This document shows, piece by piece, positions 18,237-26,441 of a DNA stretch of 64,000 nt. Both the position numbers and the translations under genes were made by a program. Below the pieces are notes generated by a model. The model had not been told where the DNA came from. It saw only the letters and a list, made by a program, of their open reading frames with translations, and did no database searches. Within the stretch, counting starts at the first letter, position 1; the number at the start of each line of letters is the position of its first letter. Origin of the DNA: Aridibaculum aurantiacum (GTDB lineage Bacteria > Bacteroidota > Bacteroidia > Chitinophagales > Chitinophagaceae); assembly GCF_017355875.1 (NCBI RefSeq), contig NZ_JAFEWC010000003.1:1018379-1082378 (forward strand). Direction: 5' to 3'.

Positions 18237-18340
18237 TGTTAAATAGTTTTGGTTGCTTTTTTGAATTTGTTTTTGTTTTGGTTGAGGCATAGCAATGTCC
18301 TTCACAGCTCTGCCGTATTTTTTTAAATGATCAGTATTGT

Positions 18341-18676
18341 TTAAGAATTATTTTGCTGGTGTAAGTGCACCCAATCCGATACACATCCTAAATCCTGGAT
18401 AATGCCGGAGATCATTTGCCGATTAATAGCTTTCTCTTCTTCTCTGGGATAAAGTTTTTGTGCAACATCTTTATAAAAAACCTGTAATTGCTTTCGGCTG
18501 TATCCATAGTTAATAAAGAAAGCCTTCGTCACTTTTAAATAATCTACCAGCAGGTTAACTGCATCTTCATGGATGATGGTGCCAGGAAGATCATTATTGG
18601 TACGTACATAGGTGTCAACATCATTTCTCCATACAGTAAGAGCAGGCGCCTTGAAAAGTGTGATCGATCGAAACAT
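18341..18676 (-). CDS. Hypothetical protein (111 aa) downstream of the cupin gene
   Basis: Cytoplasmic by composition, mixed helical, with no motif I recognise. It starts 30 bases after the cupin gene on the same strand, so the two probably form an operon under the AraC-linked promoter. The stretch DWVHLHQQNN at the end might bind metal, but this is a guess. Confidence 0.65.
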   Translation of the reverse strand: MFRSITLFKAPALTVWRNDVDTYVRTNNDLPGTIIHEDAVNLLVDYLKVTKAFFINYGYSRKQLQVFYKDVAQKLYPREEEKAINRQMISGIIQDLGCVSDWVHLHQQNNS

Positions 18677-18706
18677 CTTCTGTATTAGGAAGTGACGGAA
18701 ATTGGG

Positions 18707-19183
18707 TTAAAGAAATAATACGCCGTATTTGCTTTTCAACTGGTTTGTCATCTGCATAATCGCTTCTGCAGGCGGTGGTCCTTGAGGAGGTACAACTGAA
18801 AGTTCAGTAGAAGGATAGCTGTACTCCAGGAAGTACTCCAGAAACTGTCCCGGGGTGATCAGGTTCAGGAACCTTACAGTTTCAGTTTTTATTATGAAAT
18901 GATGAGGCACCTGTCTTGGTGCAAAAACTGCATCACCTTGCTTGGCTACTATTTTTTCTTCACCAATGTGAAAAGACATAGATCCTTCCAGCAGGTAAAA
19001 AGTTTCATCTTCGTTTGTGTGATAATGCGGTGGTGGTTCTACGCCTTTTGGTAATGTCATATCAAGCAGGGCCATCGTTCCGTTTGTTTGCTTTGGATCA
19101 ATAAGCACTTTAAAATATCCGCCTTGGTAGTCGCGGTAATCTGCAGCAATTGCTGGTTGAAATTGATTAATTGTTGTATTCAT
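18707..19183 (-). CDS. Cupin-domain protein
   Basis: A single small-barrel cupin of 158 aa. Motif 1 is well kept: His53, His55 and Glu60 with Gly67 closing it (HYHTNEDETFYLLEG). Motif 2 (GDAVFAPRQVPHHF) gives His94. These four ligands form the usual metal site of cupin dioxygenases or isomerases; the substrate is not predictable. The promoter shares a 15-base box and its spacing with the neighbouring AraC regulator gene, so it is very likely controlled by that regulator. Confidence 0.9.
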   Translation of the reverse strand: MNTTINQFQPAIAADYRDYQGGYFKVLIDPKQTNGTMALLDMTLPKGVEPPPHYHTNEDETFYLLEGSMSFHIGEEKIVAKQGDAVFAPRQVPHHFIIKTETVRFLNLITPGQFLEYFLEYSYPSTELSVVPPQGPPPAEAIMQMTNQLKSKYGVLFL

Positions 19184-19202
19184 ATTTGTTGTTTTTTGTA
19201 AT

Positions 19203-19247
19203 GCAAAAATGCATTAACCTAAAAGCAATAAATTGTACAAAAGCGAC
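19203..19247 (-). promoter_or_regulatory. Cupin promoter with AraC-linked operator box
   Basis: On the minus strand the 15-mer GTCGCTTTTGTACAA (19233-19247) is followed after exactly 21 bases by CATTTTTGC (19203-19211), which resembles the Bacteroidota -7 element TAnnTTTG. The start codon is 19 bases further. The same box, spacing and -7-like element precede the AraC gene. The rest of this 306-base spacer holds only the AraC terminator. Confidence 0.75.
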
Positions 19248-19436
19248 GTGTGTTATAATTCAAATTTATTTTAATTATCCTGTTCAATTTGTTATCTAAT
19301 TTATTTTTGCCAGCATTTGTATTTTATGTCGTATTCGTTGCGCCTGCCCCGTCAGCGTAAAACTGCGGGGCACAATCGCTTCATCAGCATCTCTTTTATG
19401 AATCTTTAGGTTTATTAGTAGTTGGCAATTTTAAAA

Positions 19437-19470
19437 TAAAAAAGCTACAGGTTTATTTCTGTAGCTTTTT
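19437..19470 (-). terminator. Hairpin terminator downstream of the AraC gene
   Basis: AGCTACAG and CTGTAGCT pair around an eight-base loop, with A residues on the left and T residues on the right. On the minus strand it terminates the AraC gene ending at 19490, and it looks bidirectional. Confidence 0.85.
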
Positions 19471-19489
19471 CTATTCTTTTATTATTAAA

Positions 19490-20353
19490 TCATGCATTTA
19501 CGAGCGGCATATTCTTTACAAAGCATTTACCATGAGTCACAAATAATTCTGATGAATTGCGCGACATTAATTTAGATGGACTAATACCTGCTATTTTTTT
19601 AAAGTATTTTGAAAAATGTGCCTGGTCGTAATAGCCTGCCTCATAAGAAAGAGATGTCAGTGACATACAAGGATCTTTTTCCAGGCAGCTAAATGCACTA
19701 TTCAACCTGATTATTTTACTGATCTCTTTTGGTGTCAGGCCCACCTTTGCACGAAATAGCCGCTCCAGGTGCCTACTTGATATACCGAGCTTCGTTTCCA
19801 GGTTCTGGATATTTAAGTTTCCGTTGAACTTTTCTAATTGTGTAACAGTGTAATCGATGTAGGCCGCATTATCTCGTTTTGGCAGCAACTTCTTTTCAAA
19901 GAAATTATCCAGTATTGCAATTTTATTTTCGTCATCCGTTGCTTCATGCAGCATTTCCATTGCCTCATTTACAGATCGTCCCCATATAGCTTCAAGTTCT
20001 ACGCTTGGAATGTTGGTGAACTCTTCCATGTTAAGCGGCAGCAACTGCTGTATGCCCGACGGTTTAAACTGTATTTTGATCAGCCGTGTGTGACCAGAGA
20101 ATTTGAGCCAGATGGGCTGCGTTAATTGGCCAACCATGAAAGCCTGTGAAGTATTGTGCATTTCCTCAGTAGCACCAGACAAACTATAGCCATGAGGTTC
20201 GCCCAGTAAAAACAACATTGACACCTGCCCAAATGGAATCAATCGCCATATGGTTGAGATAGACGAGAGTTGCTTCCAGTCAATGTCAACAAACATATAA
20301 TTGTCAATATAACTACTCAATGCAGCACTAGGCTGGTGCAGTTGAACTTTCAT
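19490..20353 (-). CDS. AraC-family transcriptional regulator, probable regulator of the cupin operon
   Basis: The C-terminal 100 residues form the double helix-turn-helix DNA-binding domain (NIQNLETKLGISSRHLERLFRAKVGLTPKEISKIIRLN and a second HTH ending AHFSKYFKKIAGISPSKL). The N-terminal 170 residues are a small-molecule sensing region of the type common in this clade (WRLIPFGQVSMLFLLGEPH...). The start at 20353 is preferred over 20395, which would add a short hydrophobic extension and run into the operator region. Its own promoter carries the same 15-base box as the cupin promoter, indicating autoregulation. Confidence 0.93.
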   Translation of the reverse strand: MKVQLHQPSAALSSYIDNYMFVDIDWKQLSSISTIWRLIPFGQVSMLFLLGEPHGYSLSGATEEMHNTSQAFMVGQLTQPIWLKFSGHTRLIKIQFKPSGIQQLLPLNMEEFTNIPSVELEAIWGRSVNEAMEMLHEATDDENKIAILDNFFEKKLLPKRDNAAYIDYTVTQLEKFNGNLNIQNLETKLGISSRHLERLFRAKVGLTPKEISKIIRLNSAFSCLEKDPCMSLTSLSYEAGYYDQAHFSKYFKKIAGISPSKLMSRNSSELFVTHGKCFVKNMPLVNA

Positions 20354-20376
20354 GATGATGTAAATTACTATCGCAG

Positions 20377-20421
20377 GCAAAAATGGTAATCTCAAATTTT
20401 ACAAACTTGTACAAAAGCGAC
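20377..20421 (-). promoter_or_regulatory. AraC-gene promoter with the same operator box
   Basis: On the minus strand GTCGCTTTTGTACAA (20407-20421), then 21 bases, then CATTTTTGC (20377-20385), then 23 bases to the start codon at 20353. Box, gap length and -7-like element match the cupin promoter exactly. Confidence 0.75.
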
Positions 20422-20538
20422 ATAAGTGGTAAAAGGGATGATAGCAGTAGCTGCCTTATGTTTCATTCTTCTTCATTCATTCTTTTATTTTTACCGCTAC
20501 TAATAGTGTCTAAGCCTATTTCAACTTAATTTATCTAA

Positions 20539-21123
20539 ATGCAACAACTGGTCAACTTCTTTCAATCCGCAGGAAAAATAGATGCAGCGCTAAGCCTTGA
20601 GATAGCAAATAATTTCAAAGAAAAAGTGCTGGCGAAGAACGATCTATTTTTGCGGGAAGGACAGGTAAGCAATGAATACCTGGTGCTGACAGAAGGGCTT
20701 ATGCGTGCCTATGCCATAGATACCAATGGTGATGAAAAAACCACTGAGTTTTATGTTGCGGTACAGCCGGTTTTTGAGGTCGCATCCTTTTTTGGTCGTG
20801 TTCCATCGCAGGAAAATTTCCAGGCTATTACTGACTGCCGGGGCTGGGTCATCAATTTTGAAAAGTTGAACATGCTGTTTCACGCGCTACCAGCATTTAG
20901 AGAAATGGGACGCGGAATATTAGTGAAAGGTTTTGCTTCCTTAAAAATGCGTATGCTTTCCCAGATCACCACAACAGCAGATAAACGTTACGAAGCTTTG
21001 CTCCAGGCTAATCCTGTATTGTTTCAGCATGTGCCTCTAAAGTACATAGCATCTTACCTGGGCATAACAGATACATCGTTGAGCCGGATACGAAAAGAAT
21101 TGTTGGATAGAGAAAGAAAGTAA
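20539..21123 (+). CDS. Crp/Fnr-family transcriptional regulator
   Basis: A cyclic-nucleotide-binding-like beta-roll covers about residues 20-110 (FLREGQVSNEYLVLTEGLMRAYAIDTNGDEKTTEFYV), then a long dimerisation helix, then a C-terminal winged HTH (LKYIASYLGITDTSLSRIRKEL). The key Arg and Glu phosphate-binding motif of true CRP is not evident, so it may not bind cAMP. This is typical of short Bacteroidota Crp/Fnr proteins. It is followed 42 bases later by a membrane protein gene on the same strand. Confidence 0.92.
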   Translation: MQQLVNFFQSAGKIDAALSLEIANNFKEKVLAKNDLFLREGQVSNEYLVLTEGLMRAYAIDTNGDEKTTEFYVAVQPVFEVASFFGRVPSQENFQAITDCRGWVINFEKLNMLFHALPAFREMGRGILVKGFASLKMRMLSQITTTADKRYEALLQANPVLFQHVPLKYIASYLGITDTSLSRIRKELLDRERK

Positions 21124-21164
21124 TTGTCGCATCATTTCTTGCCATATGGCAAGAAGGAAATCCT

Positions 21165-21902
21165 GTGCATGAATTTGATTTGCATAAAATTCACAACATG
21201 CTACAGATGCCAAATTTTATTCCGGCTGTTTTTATTGCTACAACCTTACTTGCTGCTTTTATTTTTTATAGAGCAACCAATAAAAACCTGAAATTTTTAT
21301 GGCTGTTATTTCCATGGTTGCTTGTACAAAGTGTACTTGCATTTTCAGGTTTTCTTTCAGTTACAGATGCCTTGCCTCCACGTTTTGCGGCTATTGTCCT
21401 GCCGCCGGCCTTTGTGGTTGTTTACTTGTTTTACACAAGCCACGGAAAAGCGTTTATAGATAAACTTGATCTGAAAGCATTGACACTATTTCATGTTATC
21501 AGGATACCGGTTGAGCTGGTACTGTACTGGCTGTTCCTTCATAAGTTGATGCCACAACTGATGACATTTGAAGGAAGAAATATTGATATTGTTTCTGGTA
21601 TCTCAGCACCCATCATTTTCTATCTTGTATTCATATCCAAAAAACTGGATGAACGCGCATTGCTCGTTTGGAATATTGCATGTCTCTGTATCCTTGCATT
21701 TACAGTTACCAATGGTATTCTATCTGCGCCTTCACCCTTTCAGCAGTTTGGTTTCGACCAGCCAAACACGGCAATAATATCTTTCCCATTTGTATGGTTA
21801 CCCGGAACCATAGTGCCGCTTGCTTATCTTTCTCACCTGGTTGCAATACGACAATTATGGAAACGAATTACAGCCACCAAGCCAGATGCAGTAATAGCTT
21901 GA
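21165..21902 (+). CDS. Hypothetical polytopic membrane protein (245 aa)
   Basis: Six to seven hydrophobic helices with short loops, starting PNFIPAVFIATTLLAAFIFY. A second ATG at 21198 is an equally good start. No motif recognised. Placed directly after the Crp/Fnr gene, it may be its target or co-transcribed partner (inference). Confidence 0.8.
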   Translation: MHEFDLHKIHNMLQMPNFIPAVFIATTLLAAFIFYRATNKNLKFLWLLFPWLLVQSVLAFSGFLSVTDALPPRFAAIVLPPAFVVVYLFYTSHGKAFIDKLDLKALTLFHVIRIPVELVLYWLFLHKLMPQLMTFEGRNIDIVSGISAPIIFYLVFISKKLDERALLVWNIACLCILAFTVTNGILSAPSPFQQFGFDQPNTAIISFPFVWLPGTIVPLAYLSHLVAIRQLWKRITATKPDAVIA

Positions 21903-21950
21903 ATATGCAAGAAGCCACCACCATCAAGTGTTGAAGATTTCTAACAGCAT

Positions 21951-21999
21951 AAAAAAATGCGCCACCAGTTTTCCAGATTTAAGGCACCGGTGGGGCATT
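21951..21999 (-). terminator. Terminator of the 248-aa hypothetical gene
   Basis: AATGCGCCACC and GGTGGGGCATT pair with one mismatch across a 22-base loop; on the minus strand the stem is followed by seven T residues. It starts about 20 bases after the stop codon. Confidence 0.75.
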
Positions 22000-22017
22000 G
22001 TATAAAAACAGTAATTC

Positions 22018-22761
22018 TTACACTTCCTCGCCCGTTAGAATGTTATTTTCTTTTAATTGATCCTCTCTTGTTTTATCGCGTATGGTGATGGATAGATCTA
22101 AAGAAGCATATTTGTTCTGGAAGGTCTTTGCATTCTTTCCAGTTCTATCGTAATCGCCATTAAGGTCAGTAAAGCTTTGGAAAACCGTTAGAAGTGGCTT
22201 GTCATCTACTGTGCCTAAGAATTTACCAACTATCCCTGCTAGTTCGAGTGTGAGGCTTGTTATTGCTGATAAATTGGATGCTGATTTTACCAATGTGCTC
22301 AGTTTAGAAGTCAGGTTTTTAAACTGCTCATCATCCTTTGCTTCCTGCATAATTTTAGCAACATTTCTGAGCCTTTGTTTACATTTTATAAGCGAACAAA
22401 AAATATGTGTTTGAGAAGGAATATCATCGTTCTCATCTTTTGGTTTCCAGGAAAATAAAACCCGATCTACCGAAAGTTTATCTCCATCATCCACTCGTTC
22501 AAAACCATGTAAATCAAATGAAATAGGACCTTGTTCAACATCTGAAATAGCCAGTGTGATAAGGTAAACCTTAGCAAGCCCCGGGAAAGGAAAAACCTTT
22601 GGGGTCTTGTTGTCAATAATGGTGATGTTGGATAGCCTGACCTCGATGCCCGATAAAGATTTGGAAGTTGGAATTTCTCTTGTTACGGCATGATTTGCAG
22701 AGTAAAACTCTTCAACAAAATTGTGTTCTTCCGTTTGCAGGTTGGAAAGAAAGTTGATCAT
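22018..22761 (-). CDS. Hypothetical cytoplasmic protein (248 aa)
   Basis: From the ATG at 22761 the protein begins MINFLSNLQTEEHNFVEEFY. No signal peptide or membrane helix is visible. The first 120 residues look beta-rich, with SGIEVRLSNITI and LAKVYLITLAISDVEQG, which could be a C2- or jelly-roll-like domain. The middle is helical with many Lys and Leu, and it ends in another beta segment (ASLDLSITIRDKTRED). No family recognised. Upstream in-frame ATGs up to 22896 add a hydrophobic, Cys-containing leader that looks non-coding. Confidence 0.7.
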   Translation of the reverse strand: MINFLSNLQTEEHNFVEEFYSANHAVTREIPTSKSLSGIEVRLSNITIIDNKTPKVFPFPGLAKVYLITLAISDVEQGPISFDLHGFERVDDGDKLSVDRVLFSWKPKDENDDIPSQTHIFCSLIKCKQRLRNVAKIMQEAKDDEQFKNLTSKLSTLVKSASNLSAITSLTLELAGIVGKFLGTVDDKPLLTVFQSFTDLNGDYDRTGKNAKTFQNKYASLDLSITIRDKTREDQLKENNILTGEEV

Positions 22762-22969
22762 ATCCGGTTGTTTTAATGATGATAATAATGTAGAAGTTAA
22801 ATCTTGTAGATGGTAAATACTACAGGTATTAGAAAAATAATTTAACTGAAGTTCGATTATTATAATGAAGCAGTTTGGTAAAGGACAGTACATCATTTAG
22901 CCATCTTCTGATCAGCACATTTAACAACAATGCTGGCAGAAGGATATCCTGCATCTTTACTTTTGCGCG

Positions 22970-23488
22970 ATGATCTCATTTTCACCTTTAACACCAGCCG
23001 ACGCGCCTTTGCTTGCTCAGATCGGTGGAACCAGTTTATTGGAATCGCATGGGCATAGTCAACCAATAGAAATTATGCAGGCTTATGTAAACAGGAGTTT
23101 CAACGAAAAAGCCTGCCGTGCAGAATTAGAAAATGAGCAGAATATTTTCTCGGCTGTTTATTATAACAATCAACCTGCAGGATATTATAAGATCATCTAC
23201 AAATTTCCTCATCCTGCAGTTTCCTTAAAAGGAGTAACCAAACTGGAACGTCTTTACTTGCTAAAGGAATTCTATGACCTGAAGCTGGGGCATCATCTAC
23301 TTGAACAGGCCATCAAGCAATCTAAGGCAGCAGGCGATAAGGGTATGTGGCTGGAAGTCTGGACGGGTAATGATCGGGCCATTCGTTTCTACCAAAAGAA
23401 AGGATTTGAAATGGTCGGTGAAACTGAATTCAGGTTGACTGCTACGCACACCAATCCGGCATGGGTAATGCTGCTACAATACGAGTAG
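22970..23488 (+). CDS. GNAT-family N-acetyltransferase
   Basis: The Gcn5-related fold is visible: an N-terminal helix (DAPLLAQIGGTSLLES), central strand YNNQPAGYYKI, then LERLYLLKEFYDLKLGHHLLEQAIKQSKA, which is the acetyl-CoA pyrophosphate-binding region, and the C-terminal WTGNDRAIRFYQKKGFEMVG motif. It transfers acetyl from acetyl-CoA to an unknown amine. It is divergent from the 248-aa hypothetical gene. Confidence 0.93.
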   Translation: MISFSPLTPADAPLLAQIGGTSLLESHGHSQPIEIMQAYVNRSFNEKACRAELENEQNIFSAVYYNNQPAGYYKIIYKFPHPAVSLKGVTKLERLYLLKEFYDLKLGHHLLEQAIKQSKAAGDKGMWLEVWTGNDRAIRFYQKKGFEMVGETEFRLTATHTNPAWVMLLQYE

Positions 23489-23532
23489 TTTTTGAATAAG
23501 TTTATCTACTTCAGTTGACACAGCTTTGTAAG

Positions 23533-24264
23533 CTATTTACTATCTACCACATCATCAGGTGTCTGATAATATTCTACCAGGCATGTATCCAGCGGCTGGC
23601 CCTGGTTGTGGATGCAATCGCAGAATTGTGCGCCTGCCGTGGTTCTGTTAGTATTTTCAAATTGCGTCATGCAATCCTTCGAACTATTGCGCGGCATAAT
23701 GTCGAAACCAAATTGTATAAACAAGATGATAACTGCAACTGTTGCCACTACGCCAGCAAAGAACCTCGCAGGAAACTTGTTGCTTAGTTCACTTTGCTTA
23801 GGAGGAGGATTAGTACCAGGTGCTCCAAATGGAAGGATGTGTTTTAGTTTGTCATAGTTCCAACAGATGAGGAACAATGAAGCCAATACCATAAGCGGCG
23901 ACGTAAGAATTGATCCTTCAAATCGCACTGCGTGTGAAAGGATACAAATATTGAGGATGATAGGAAAATAGATGAGCGCACCAAGCAATACCGTACGGCG
24001 AAACAGTAGCAGGATGGCAGCTAGCACTTGAGCATAACCAATGAATGTATAGTAAAAGCCTGTGTGATGTAATGCCTCTAAATATTGACCCATGGGATGA
24101 TTAACAGAAAGACCTGAAGCAAATCTTTCGCCTATAATCTTTACCGTACCAGAAGTGATAAAGCCAAAGGCAAGTGCAAGGCGAGTAAAGTTGGCAAAGT
24201 AGTGTAGCCACCGGTTTCCTCTTGCTTCAGCATGAAGTTGATCCAACCTTGAAGAGATGCTCAT
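23533..24264 (-). CDS. DoxX-family membrane protein with cysteine-bearing C-terminal tail
   Basis: The first 140 residues are a DoxX-type four-helix membrane domain (FTRLALAFGFITSGTVKIIGERFA at the start, then YAQVLAAILLLFRRTVLLGALIYFPI). A fifth helix follows at about 168-186. The final 55 residues, predicted outside the membrane, carry four cysteines (198, 215, 217, 228) in a C-x16-C-x-C-x10-C layout. DoxX domains are linked to quinone or thiosulfate redox chemistry; the Cys tail is unusual. It lies downstream of the DUF4241 lipoprotein gene with a 31-base gap, so a two-gene operon is likely. Confidence 0.88.
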   Translation of the reverse strand: MSISSRLDQLHAEARGNRWLHYFANFTRLALAFGFITSGTVKIIGERFASGLSVNHPMGQYLEALHHTGFYYTFIGYAQVLAAILLLFRRTVLLGALIYFPIILNICILSHAVRFEGSILTSPLMVLASLFLICWNYDKLKHILPFGAPGTNPPPKQSELSNKFPARFFAGVVATVAVIILFIQFGFDIMPRNSSKDCMTQFENTNRTTAGAQFCDCIHNQGQPLDTCLVEYYQTPDDVVDSK

Positions 24265-24295
24265 GATTTTATTGTTTGACTAATTGAACCCATAC

Positions 24296-25048
24296 TTATT
24301 TATTCTTCCAGTCAAATAGCTTAAAGTCTGTTGTGAGCCTGCATGGATTTCCTGCTGCATCATAACCAATATAGGTGGCATACCTGCCATCACCAACACC
24401 GGTAGTAAATGCAGCCAGGTTGTACGAACCAAAACTGTACATTGTATAGCGCCAATCAGGATGGTAATGTTTATCCATCTCTTTAAACAGTTCATGCTTG
24501 CTTTCCATCTCCCATATCTGCTTTGGATTTAAACCTTTGATTGCATCCTGGTCCATAAAAATGCCGACGCCTGCATCTACACCATAACCATGTATCTCTT
24601 CATCGCCAACGGGTAGCGGCTTCTGTCCTTCAAGCAGTGCCAGCTCCCATTTTACAACTGGTTCATCGCTGAATTTGATTCTCGCAAAAGCAACCATTTC
24701 TTCACCTTCCACACCAGCAATAGAAAGCTGAACGGGAAATTCGCCGGTTGGAAAAACCTGCGTAAAAGGAAGTCCATACTCATCTATATGAAGCGGGTCG
24801 CAAGCAACTATACGTCCTGTAGTGATCTTCAATTTCCCGATCGTCACACCGTACAAATTGATATCCTGTGTTCTTCCTTTTTCTGTCGTTCCTTTTATAA
24901 ATGCTTTTTCAAAAAGAGCAGGCTGTGCTATGATAGCTGGCGGTGTAGAAGTGATGGTGTCAAGTTTTTCGGTTGAAATAGGCGTATCGTTTTTTGGTGC
25001 ACCTATTTTGCAAGCAAAAAATGCCAGAGCAATAAAAATGTATCTCAT
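24296..25048 (-). CDS. DUF4241 domain-containing (lipo)protein
   Basis: Residues 60-250 match DUF4241, with conserved LKITTGRIVACDPL near the start, FPTGEFPVQLSIA, the Gly-rich HGYGVDAGVGIFMD signature and the late VGDGRYATYIGYDAAGNPCRLTTDF. An N-terminal hydrophobic stretch ends in Cys13, suggesting an exported lipoprotein, although the lipobox (FFAC) is weak. DUF4241 is found in many genomes, sometimes as immunity-like proteins, but no toxin gene is nearby. Confidence 0.9.
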   Translation of the reverse strand: MRYIFIALAFFACKIGAPKNDTPISTEKLDTITSTPPAIIAQPALFEKAFIKGTTEKGRTQDINLYGVTIGKLKITTGRIVACDPLHIDEYGLPFTQVFPTGEFPVQLSIAGVEGEEMVAFARIKFSDEPVVKWELALLEGQKPLPVGDEEIHGYGVDAGVGIFMDQDAIKGLNPKQIWEMESKHELFKEMDKHYHPDWRYTMYSFGSYNLAAFTTGVGDGRYATYIGYDAAGNPCRLTTDFKLFDWKNK

Positions 25049-25302
25049 GATAGAATTTATATGGTTGATTTAGGGGATAAGAGTTTTAGATCTGTTTTGA
25101 ACTCAGTCGCTGGAAAGCACTTTGAAATTCAAAGCTAATGAAGTAATGAACATCATTGAAAAATATTTTCTGCTGCCGGCAGCCTGGCTGCTAAATAAGT
25201 TAGAGGAGGAGAAGGAACTATCTATTAAAATAGAATGGCGTAGAATGAGGTTAACCGAAACTGGTAATTGTACTATTTTTTACTACCATTGCTACACAGA
25301 TA

Positions 25303-26337
25303 ATGAGTATAGGCCAGATTATATTGATAATTGTAAGCGGCTTGGGCATCTTCCATGGCTTGTTCACCGCTGTTCTACTTTGGAGTACAAAAGCACCTAA
25401 CCCGCTATCAAACAAGTTGCTAAGTGCTGTCATGGTTGTTCTTTCGCTCAGGGTGGGTAAGTCTGTTATTATGGCTTTCGTAGATCGCTTCCCGATGCTT
25501 TACGTTTACCTCGGCTTATGCCTTATGCTATTCATCGGGCCGCTATTCCTGATTTACGCAAAAACTGTTTTACAAAAGAACTTTGCGCTTAGCAAAAAGG
25601 AGCTATTGCATTTCGTACCCGCTGTTGTCTTCATTGCCCTTGGTTTCCCGATGCAGCAATTTGGTTTCAGGAACCTGCCGGAGTATATCGCCATTTTCTG
25701 CTTCCTGTTTTTCTATATCCATTTTCTCTCTTACATCTTATTCTCTTGGCTTAAGGTAATAAAGGCAGCAGAAAGTACAACAGAAACCAAGGCATGGGTG
25801 AATATCCTCACCATTGGTTTGTCGACCATCTGGTTTGAATATGTCCTGAACCTTTTTGAAGAACGCGTTCCCTATATTTTAGGACCAATTGTTTATTCAG
25901 TTACTGTGTATGTTATCACCTTTCTTGCATACAAGCATAAGTACCTGTCAGCCATCAACACGGTTAAGTACAAGACAACCGGCCTGTCTGAAAGCGAAAC
26001 TGAAAACCTATTTGCAACTGCAGATGAACTGGTACAAAAGGAAGCTTTATACCTTGACTCAAATCTTACGCTGGCTATCTTAAGTAAAAGGTTGAAGTCA
26101 AGTAGCCAGAAATTATCAATGGCAATTAATATCCGTTCGGGTTCAAATTTCAATGAATATGTAAACCGGTATCGTATTGCACATGCAGAAGGTCTGCTGA
26201 AAGATCCAGCGCTGGCAAATATGAGTATTGCCGCTATTGCTTATGAATGTGGCTTCAATAGTTTGTCGTCTTTTAATACCGCGTTCAAGAAAATCAACGG
26301 CAGAACGCCTTCCATGTTTAGAAATGCAATGGCTTGA
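25303..26337 (+). CDS. Membrane-bound AraC-type regulator (7TM plus HTH)
   Basis: About seven hydrophobic helices fill residues 1-215 (starting IGQIILIIVSGLGIFHGLFTAVLLWS), followed by a linker and a C-terminal AraC DNA-binding domain (LDSNLTLAILSKRLKSSSQKLSMAIN and IAAIAYECGFNSLSSFNTAFKKINGRTPSMFR). This 7TM-AraC architecture is common in Bacteroidota and places a transcription factor in the inner membrane. The ligand is unknown. The esterase gene behind it may be a target (inference). Confidence 0.93.
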   Translation: MSIGQIILIIVSGLGIFHGLFTAVLLWSTKAPNPLSNKLLSAVMVVLSLRVGKSVIMAFVDRFPMLYVYLGLCLMLFIGPLFLIYAKTVLQKNFALSKKELLHFVPAVVFIALGFPMQQFGFRNLPEYIAIFCFLFFYIHFLSYILFSWLKVIKAAESTTETKAWVNILTIGLSTIWFEYVLNLFEERVPYILGPIVYSVTVYVITFLAYKHKYLSAINTVKYKTTGLSESETENLFATADELVQKEALYLDSNLTLAILSKRLKSSSQKLSMAINIRSGSNFNEYVNRYRIAHAEGLLKDPALANMSIAAIAYECGFNSLSSFNTAFKKINGRTPSMFRNAMA

Positions 26338-26441
26338 TTTTCAATAGTTACTCCTTCTGAAATATCGTTTCCACTTACGAAATTATCATTCCGGTAGGTC
26401 TGTTTCATGCTTCTAAGTTGGTTTGCATAAAACCAAATACA

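Noticed and set aside
24296..25048. DUF4241 protein as an immunity protein of a toxin system
   Set aside because: No toxin gene or polymorphic-toxin marker is adjacent and the protein appears exported.
25122..25400. 92-codon frame before the 7TM-AraC gene
   Set aside because: It overlaps the AraC start out of frame and its second half has a non-protein-like composition.
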